Shown: positions 57,753 to 64,000 of the stretch, piece after piece
Layout of the letters: every line of letters starts with the position of its first letter
Numbering within the stretch: the stretch's first letter is position 1
The notes under the pieces: generated by a model
The model's database searches: none
What the model was told of the DNA's origin: nothing
Seen by the model: only the letters and a program-made list of their open reading frames with translations
Program-made: the position numbers and the translations under genes
Assembly: GCF_000516985.1 (NCBI RefSeq)
Contig: NW_006917095.1
Location: 252,157-316,156, forward strand
Length of the DNA: 64,000 bases
Source: Pestalotiopsis fici W106-1
Lineage: Eukaryota > Ascomycota > Sordariomycetes > Amphisphaeriales > Sporocadaceae
Reading direction: 5' to 3'

Positions 57753-59298
57753 GTTGGCGGATGCGGCTGTGGCAGCTCGGATGGGATCCAGTCGCAATTA
57801 TATGTAGGTAACAAACAAAGAAGAGATATGCGCTTGCGCTAATTGGTGGCTGAAATAATGAGAGTTTGTTGGGTTTTGGGGGGGTGATGATAAGGTGTGT
57901 CGGGGGGAAATGGTTCGATGACTGAGGAACGTTTCCTCGAATGCGAGAGGATGACCGAAATCGCCAGTTTTCCGGGCAGCCACACCCGGGATGCAGCTGA
58001 GAAGTGACGATCACGATGATGGTGTTTATGCCCACGGAGTCAGTGAGTAATAGGCGCGCAAAGCTGCAGCCTTGGGGAAGAAAGTTTCAAAGGTGAATGT
58101 TGTGATAAAAAGGAAAGAAAGAAAACGGGCCTTTGCTCACTCGCAGGTGATGCAATTCAGAGGTTGGATTCCACCAAATCTGTCCATCGCAGCTTAGCCT
58201 CAATGCCAAACCTGCCGCAGAGCTCCCAGGCGCAGTCGCGTCAAATCTCCAACTGCTAATTAAGCAAGGCCTGGGCGTTGCAGCGAGCAGCAGCAGCGCA
58301 AGTCCCGGTCCAGTCGCTAGCCCAGTGCAAACGCGACCAGGACCGTGACTCGTCTTTTTTGATTGGGCAAATGGGGTACCTGGTACTTTGCCTAGCGCCC
58401 TCCTTGAGGCACATATGCACCTAACTTGAAGGTAGTCTAGGTACCTCGACCTCGGAATCAACATTGAACCCCCCGTTCTCCAAATCTTGGATCCGTGCAG
58501 GGGTGAATGTTGTACGTAGGTATTATATAGGGATGTATGACGGACTTGTATTTCCAAAGCACGTACAAAGAAGTATTTGTAGCCTGAATCTACCAAATTG
58601 AAATAGGCAGGCACCAAACGGATAGCATGCGGTTGCCAGTACCTTATCTATCTATTTCCTTAGCAAAACTATGTACCCAGGCACTCAAGTAGGTGTAATA
58701 TTTGGAATCGTTGTTTCATCAACGACATTTCAGAGTGGCAATGTGGTGATGCATAATAGTATCAAGTCATGATTATGACCCGAGTAGTATCAAAGCTATT
58801 ATATCATCGTCTCTTATCACAATGGACACCATGAGGAAACTTTAACAATTGGAGGAGATAGCTTATGGACATTAGGGCATCTCGGCGCTGAATACTTACG
58901 TTAACTTCATTGCTAGATTTTGGAGCTAAGTTTCCAGTATCTTGGAGAAGGAGTACCTATTTGTAAAGGTCGTTACACGGCAAACTCAAAAAGTTAATAT
59001 TGATTCATCGCATGTTGCCATTTTTTATATACAGATATCAATGTATAGACAAGAAAGACAATAAGTAATAAGAGGGGATCAGGTCTAATCTTGCAAAAGC
59101 ACCGGCTTTGTTGGCACGGTCGAACCGGTTGAGGTGAGGGTGCCTCTCGTGAAAATGTGACATCGCGACATTATGAAAACCGCTCGCATGATTTGAAAAA
59201 AGACATCCAATCTCAAGCAACCTTAAAACTCCGCACCCATCATGACATATCCGACCAGAGCAACGCATCCTCGCTCGGCCTCTTTGTGCTTCCCGTGT
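57753..59298. other. Intergenic, 1.5 kb
   Basis: This holds the Ies1 promoter and leader (57753-58100) and a stretch with TACCTGGTAC and TAGGTACC strings at 58376-58445. The minus frame 58087-58617 crosses this motif region and has no domain. 58620-59030 is AT-rich. No gene is supported. Confidence 0.45.
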
Positions 59299-62129
59299 TT
59301 AGAAGATTCCCCAGCCCTTCTGTTTGTCGCCAGCCTTCTTCTTAGGGGCGTTCCTGTCTTCCCGTTCACGGCCTTCCAACTGTCTCAGGCTCTGCATTTT
59401 CTCTAATACAAGCTCGAGAAGTTCCTTTCTCCGGATCACCTCGAGGTGTTTTCTAATCTTGGGGTCCTCCTTAGCAAATTTCTCAATGTCCTCTTCTGAG
59501 AGGTGTCGGCCGAGCCGTTGATCCAACTCGCGAGGGAAGTTGTAGTAGAACTCGGAAAGGAGTTCCACGTTGAGAAAGAGGACTGCTGTCGAGGCCAACT
59601 TGCTTGCCACGGCGTCAAGAAAAACCTCTGGACAGTGATACTTGTTCTTCATGTTGGCGCACTGCTTGGACTTGACAGCATACATGCGCATTTTGATGAT
59701 CTCGGCCCGGTCGCGGAGGAATACTGCTTCTCGGCCTAGATTGATTTGTCAGTATGACGACATTAGACAAAATGAGAATACTTGTGGCACATACCTTTGG
59801 TGAGTAAAGCAGCACTGAAGCCTCCCGCGCCTGTTGAGCTCTCGCCCTCGACAATGACATCGCCCTTGCGAGCCTTGTCAACAAAGGACATGACCTCCTT
59901 CAACTTTCTGCGCCCGCCAACATTAGTTTCCAAACCTCTGAGTGCACCTTCGCAGGCCTCAAGTTCCTTCTTCAGAACGCCCTGAACGTGCTCTCGTCCA
60001 TGTGCCCACTCGCGATCCTCCATATCAATCTCAAATTTGAACGGCTTAATACAGTTCTCCACTTGGTCGCTCGTGCTGTAGAATCTGTCGTTGAGAATAC
60101 TCGAAGCAGCACCCGTGATGGCCTCTTGGGCAAAAGGATGGTTGACAAAGGTCGACTGGTTGACAAGTTTGTCAACATGGGATTGAATGGCCGAGGCCAC
60201 TACGGTTGTAGCAAGACGGCCGACACCGAGTTTGGTAAGCGATGAAGTAGAGGCATCGAGTCGGCGATGCCAGTATGGAGAGTCCGGGTCCGCCTTGGGA
60301 AGATCAGCCAGGTTATCTGGTTCTACAACTGGCACCGAAAGATCATAGATGGGCTTATTCCAGTATCTGGCAGCCAAGAGATCGAGAACACGCTGGTCCA
60401 GCTCATTCTTCAGTAGCTCGTGCATCTGCGGGCGACCAAATTCGGTTGCGAACTGCTTGAAAGAATGCTTGAAGGCGTCCAAGCTCTCGGCGAGGTAGGA
60501 TTCGGCCGAAAGCGGTCGGTCGTTGTACTGAACCTTGAACTCATATGTCGCTTCTTCTAGCTCTTGCTGGATAGCGTCGCTTGTGCTTTGCAGACTCGCG
60601 GACATGGTCTGCTCAAGCACATGCATAAGCTTCTTTCGCAGCGTCGTAGTTCCGACGCTTACATCCGAGTTGGGTCCAAACTCTAAGGGATGAGCCGAAA
60701 AGTATGCGTTCTCGTTTTTGGTAATGGCACTCGTCAGGTTTGCATTTCCCTTCTTGAAGAGGCCAGTAGTAGTCGGAACTCGTGACACAACACCAACATA
60801 GCCAAGGCGCAGCGGATACTGTTTGTCATTCAAGATTGACATGCCTCTGATGGGATCTACTAGGTCCATCTTCGTAACAACACCAATGGTGCGCTCTCCC
60901 CTAGGGTCAACTCTGCGACTAGCTCTGAGGGCCGTGGAATTCGCCAAATCCACATCAGCCGCTGAAATCGCGAGAATGACATTTGGTGGCTGGATATACT
61001 TGTCGCAGAGTTCTGAGATCTTCTGCTTCAACTCCAGAGGCTGATTCTGGCCAACGACCTGGATGTACCCGGGCAGATCAATCAGTGACAAATCGGGAAC
61101 GTGAGGAGACGATATAGACAGGCGAATAGGGTCATCAGAGACGCACTCCGCGTCCGACACAGCTAGGTTGAGTTCCGTGAGAGTTCGTTGTATCGATGAG
61201 AAATCCGAAATCTTGCCAAGTCCCAAATCCGGAAACTCGCCGTACTCTGCGTTCGAACCGGGTGTGTTGATTAAGGTCAACTCGATGGGTCGTCGAGTCA
61301 CCATGTTTGTTCCTTTAGGAAGAAATTCGTGACCAACTATAGATTCCAGCACCGAACTCTTGCCCGAAGACTGCGAGCCAATGACAACAATTGACGGTAG
61401 GTTCAAGGTACTGGCCTGCCCCACCTTGGATAGAATGTTGCGGATTTCGATCATCTTCTTGGTCAGGACCATCATTTGATCGTCCTTGGCAATCTCGTCG
61501 TCGCTCCTTGTATCGTCTTCCGGGGACTGTTCGTAGCCATAGGCTGCGGCACTGGCACCCGCGGTCACTGCGGCGCCTGTCCTGCTCTGCTTGGGCGGCT
61601 CCTCCCCGCCTGGACCACCCTCGCCGCCATTCTTGCCTGTTCCGACCTCTTCTTGTAGTCTCAATATTTTCTGCATCCACTCTGGTAATTCGGCCTGCTC
61701 TTTCGTGTTTTCCCAACCTTTCATTGTTTGGTCGGCGATTCCTTTGACGCCATCGAACATGGAGGTAGCCGTGCTTACGACGGTGTCTTTCCCTGTGCTG
61801 AAGACATCCCATGCGTAGTTGCCCGCTTGTGTCGCCTGGTATTGTACCCACGCCAAACCGGCAACGGTAATGCCGCCCATCATGGCGGGTATCCTTATAA
61901 GCTTGGCCGCCAGCTTGGGCAGGAAGCGCACAAAGGAGGCATTCCGCACCACGACGGCATTGTGGAAAGCGTTTCCTCCACGCCACATGCGTTGCCTCGT
62001 AGCTCGAACGGCGGCATCGGCTCGGAGAAGACCACCGGAGGGTAGATGGTGATACTGGCGGGCAGCCTGCGTCGCGGCCGGACGCGTCAATGGGAGACGC
62101 CCGGCCGCTGCTATAAGCCGTCCGCTCAT
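59299..62129 (-). CDS. MGM1: Mitochondrial dynamin-like GTPase Mgm1/OPA1
   Basis: Exons 59795-62129 and 59299-59735 (GTATGT...CATACTGACAAATCAATCTAG) give 923 residues, the normal fungal length. Residues 1-65 are an Arg/Ala-rich mitochondrial presequence. A first membrane segment is at about 82-100 (AMMGGITVAGLAWVQY). An Ala/Gly-rich stretch at 184-199 sits where rhomboid Pcp1 cleaves the long form. GTPase motifs are G1 GSQSSGKS (251-258), G2 Thr274, G3 DLPG (351-354) and G4 TKMD (419-422). The dynamin middle and effector parts follow, and exon 2 carries the C-terminal GED-like end. Mgm1 fuses mitochondrial inner membranes and shapes cristae. The start is the internal ATG at 62129, since the longer frame begins in leader DNA. 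Confidence 0.95.
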
Positions 62130-63387
62130 GCCGGCGGTGATGGGCAGAGGCGATCGGGTAGAATCGAAGGAAGGACCATCAATAGGTCGGTACTGTCGTT
62201 TAGTTTTGGTGGTTTTTTGGTGATGAAGGAAGTATAAAAAGAAAGAATTTGACTGGAAACGGCTTAATTCATGCAAAGATGCACCCTCGTTGACTGACCG
62301 ATGCCGACCAGCTTAAGGTGGCGTGGGGCAGGTCGAAATGAGTTCATGCGTTGCACGTGTGGCTCGTCTCGCCTGCCAAACCTGCATGGAACAGGCAACT
62401 GTGGCTGATATCCGCCCCTCGACCCCACAATGTCTTCCCTCTTCCGCCCAGACGAAACCTATGGAATATTCAGTTGAAAGAATTCTGTATTGTACTTTTT
62501 CTCGAAAAATTACTCTCTCAGTCTATCATTCTGGATTTATCATTCAAACTTCAAGATCTCGTTTCCAACTTGTTATGATTTACGAACACAAAGGCCCGGC
62601 GTAGAGTCCCCAACAGTCCACTAAATACAGACCAATCAGCAACGACTTTATAGCAATCCACCTTCAGCGGTCCAGTGTCATATTTCTGGATCCTCCCCCT
62701 GACGTTCGAACAACTGCTTCTTCCAAGCTTGCAACTCAATAAGAAAATACTCACCTTTGGCTTGGCGATTCCCCCACCCCTTTCCATGGCCCACTGAGAA
62801 TTAAGAGCAGCATCGACACATAGTATGGGATTCCTTACGAGGTATGCAAGGCTTGTGCAATGAAAGCTGTACAATAAGCAATCTTGATTCTTGAATGTTA
62901 ACTCCGTTCAAGGGTCTAGAATACCCCTGCAACATACCCGGAAGCATACACAGTACATATTATGTACTGTCCTTGACTCCTTGACATCGATGTGGTGCTA
63001 CTAATCCCTACAGACAATAGACTTCAAAAAGAGTTTATCAGAAGCCCAAAGTATGATTCTTGAGAGCTATCAACTTTGCATAGACACATACTCAAGTGAC
63101 TTTTCTAATCAATTGCCTCGGTTTATTCAATGACGTTTTCCCAATTCTTTACATTCGCAGATTTTGATAATTCTTTCCCATCACGTCTTTACCAGTTCTC
63201 GGTGTGATCGCCTGTTTGTAGGCATTTCATCCGTCCGTCGTTGTACTACTTTATGTAGAATCTCCAGGCCCATTTTGACTGAATAATGATACACGATAGC
63301 TCATTGGAACAGGCCAATCATGGCCAAACCCTGGCTGGATGGAAAGAGACGCCCCTCAACTCCTCGATACATATGCATGAGCATTGC
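62130..63387. other. Intergenic, 1.3 kb
   Basis: Mgm1 promoter and leader plus the 3' region of the next minus-strand gene. The small frames 62323-62604 plus and 62551-62874 minus have no domain. A TACACAGTACATATTATGTACTGT palindrome-like string lies near 62948-62971. No gene is supported. Confidence 0.45.
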
Positions 63388-63969
63388 TTATGCTCTCATG
63401 TGCTGAACTACAGACATCAAAGACCGATGCTCGCCCTTGTGCCATCCGTTAATATCCTGATCCGAGACAGCCGCCCAGGCACTTAGAGGGTCGGCCCAGA
63501 TATCCCATCTTCCTAGCCTGCCCTCCTCATCCCAGCCGCTCAAGACGTATGAGAACTTCTCGTCCCAGCTCCTGCCCGTTTCGACGCTCTCGAACTTTCC
63601 TTTGCCCACCACGGCCACCCGGTTGGCGTTTGTATCCACCACGAAGCCGTCCTCGCCGGGGAAGCTGTCCTTGTCCAGGTGCATTTTCAGAGTCCGTGCA
63701 AGAAGCTCGAAATACTCAATTGTTGAATGGAAACCGACAAAGTCGCGTCCGAGAAAAGGGAGATGGACTGTGGCCCACGATGGGCCATGTTCTCTGATGG
63801 TGGGGTTCTTCCCATCCGCTTCTGGAATGAAGAACTCTTTTACCAAGGCCTCTGGTGGAGGTGGAGACAATAGAGCTTGGCAGAAGGCGTGAGCATGTCT
63901 GCGTAGGAGTGAATGTCGATCGTTGGTGCTAGCATTGGCGCTGTTCTTTTGTACAGTTTGGGAAATCAT
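63388..63969 (-). CDS. SnoaL/NTF2-like domain protein
   Basis: A single frame of 193 residues from the ATG at 63969. The layout fits a SnoaL-like (NTF2 fold) protein: an N-terminal helix (HAHAFCQALLSPPPPEALVK), EHGPSWATVHLPFLGRDFVG, STIEYFELLARTL, then beta strands including NRVAVVGKGKFESVETGRSW, FSYVLSGWDEEGRLGRWDIW and a final ADPLSAW. This fold forms a cone-shaped pocket used by isomerases, cyclases or ligand-binding proteins. No catalytic dyad can be assigned with confidence. Similar single-domain proteins occur in many filamentous fungi. The 5' flank is cut by the window edge 31 bases upstream, so an upstream exon cannot be excluded. Confidence 0.65.
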   Translation of the reverse strand: MISQTVQKNSANASTNDRHSLLRRHAHAFCQALLSPPPPEALVKEFFIPEADGKNPTIREHGPSWATVHLPFLGRDFVGFHSTIEYFELLARTLKMHLDKDSFPGEDGFVVDTNANRVAVVGKGKFESVETGRSWDEKFSYVLSGWDEEGRLGRWDIWADPLSAWAAVSDQDINGWHKGEHRSLMSVVQHMRA

Positions 63970-64000
63970 AGTGCAGTATTGTGTGACAGTAATCTTCTTG

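Noticed and set aside
58087..58617. 176-codon minus frame
   Set aside because: Crosses the TAGGTACC motif region, with no domain and no splice support.
59096..59150. tRNA-like GGTCGAACC string
   Set aside because: No matching acceptor stem, anticodon stem or A box around it.

Overview
The window is nuclear DNA of a filamentous ascomycete (Pezizomycotina, most likely Sordariomycetes and perhaps Hypocreales). Genes are split by short introns of about 50-180 bases with GTAAGT/GTACGT-type donors, CTGAC/CTAAC branch points and CAG/TAG acceptors. The families are also typical of filamentous fungi: a fungal rhodopsin-domain (PTH11-like) protein, 2EXR-type proteins, a STAND-like protein with a PNP_UDP domain, an AAA ATPase of the DUF7025 type, and the INO80 subunit Ies1. 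The species cannot be fixed from the sequence alone. Exon structures were worked out by hand from splice motifs, reading phase and family conservation.

Left part (1-20.7 kb): the 5' end of an unknown gene runs off the left edge (minus). It is followed by a secreted or anchored SGNH hydrolase (minus), a large M16 zinc metalloprotease (minus) with a possible extra N-terminal membrane exon, the tether/kinetochore protein Zw10 (plus), a basic/acidic nuclear protein (minus), a small membrane protein (plus), a MARVEL-like four-helix membrane protein (minus) and a nine-exon rhodopsin-domain membrane protein (minus).

Middle (20.7-41.8 kb): two gene-poor stretches flank a 2EXR-like protein and a small serine-rich protein. 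Next come the chromatin AAA-ATPase/bromodomain protein Yta7/Abo1 (plus) and a compact metabolic group: a short-chain dehydrogenase (plus), an NtaA-type flavin monooxygenase (minus, tail to tail with the dehydrogenase) and an Mtr-like amino acid transporter (plus).

Right part (41.9-64 kb): an accessory-looking block holds a DUF7025-type AAA ATPase, a CorA-like membrane protein whose 5' part has a frame problem, a STAND-like protein with a C-terminal nucleoside-phosphorylase domain, a glutamine/proline-rich protein whose frame breaks at a C11 run, and a second 2EXR protein. Housekeeping genes follow: Ies1 (chromatin remodelling) and Mgm1 (mitochondrial inner-membrane dynamin), then a SnoaL/NTF2-like protein at the right edge.

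The housekeeping genes (M16 protease, Zw10, Yta7, Ies1, Mgm1) have no functional tie to each other. The two groups that may act together are the oxidoreductase/transporter trio at 36.4-41.7 kb and the ATPase/PNP/CorA-like group at 41.9-50.4 kb, whose domain types occur in fungal non-self recognition proteins. No tRNA, rRNA, transposon or CRISPR array was found.
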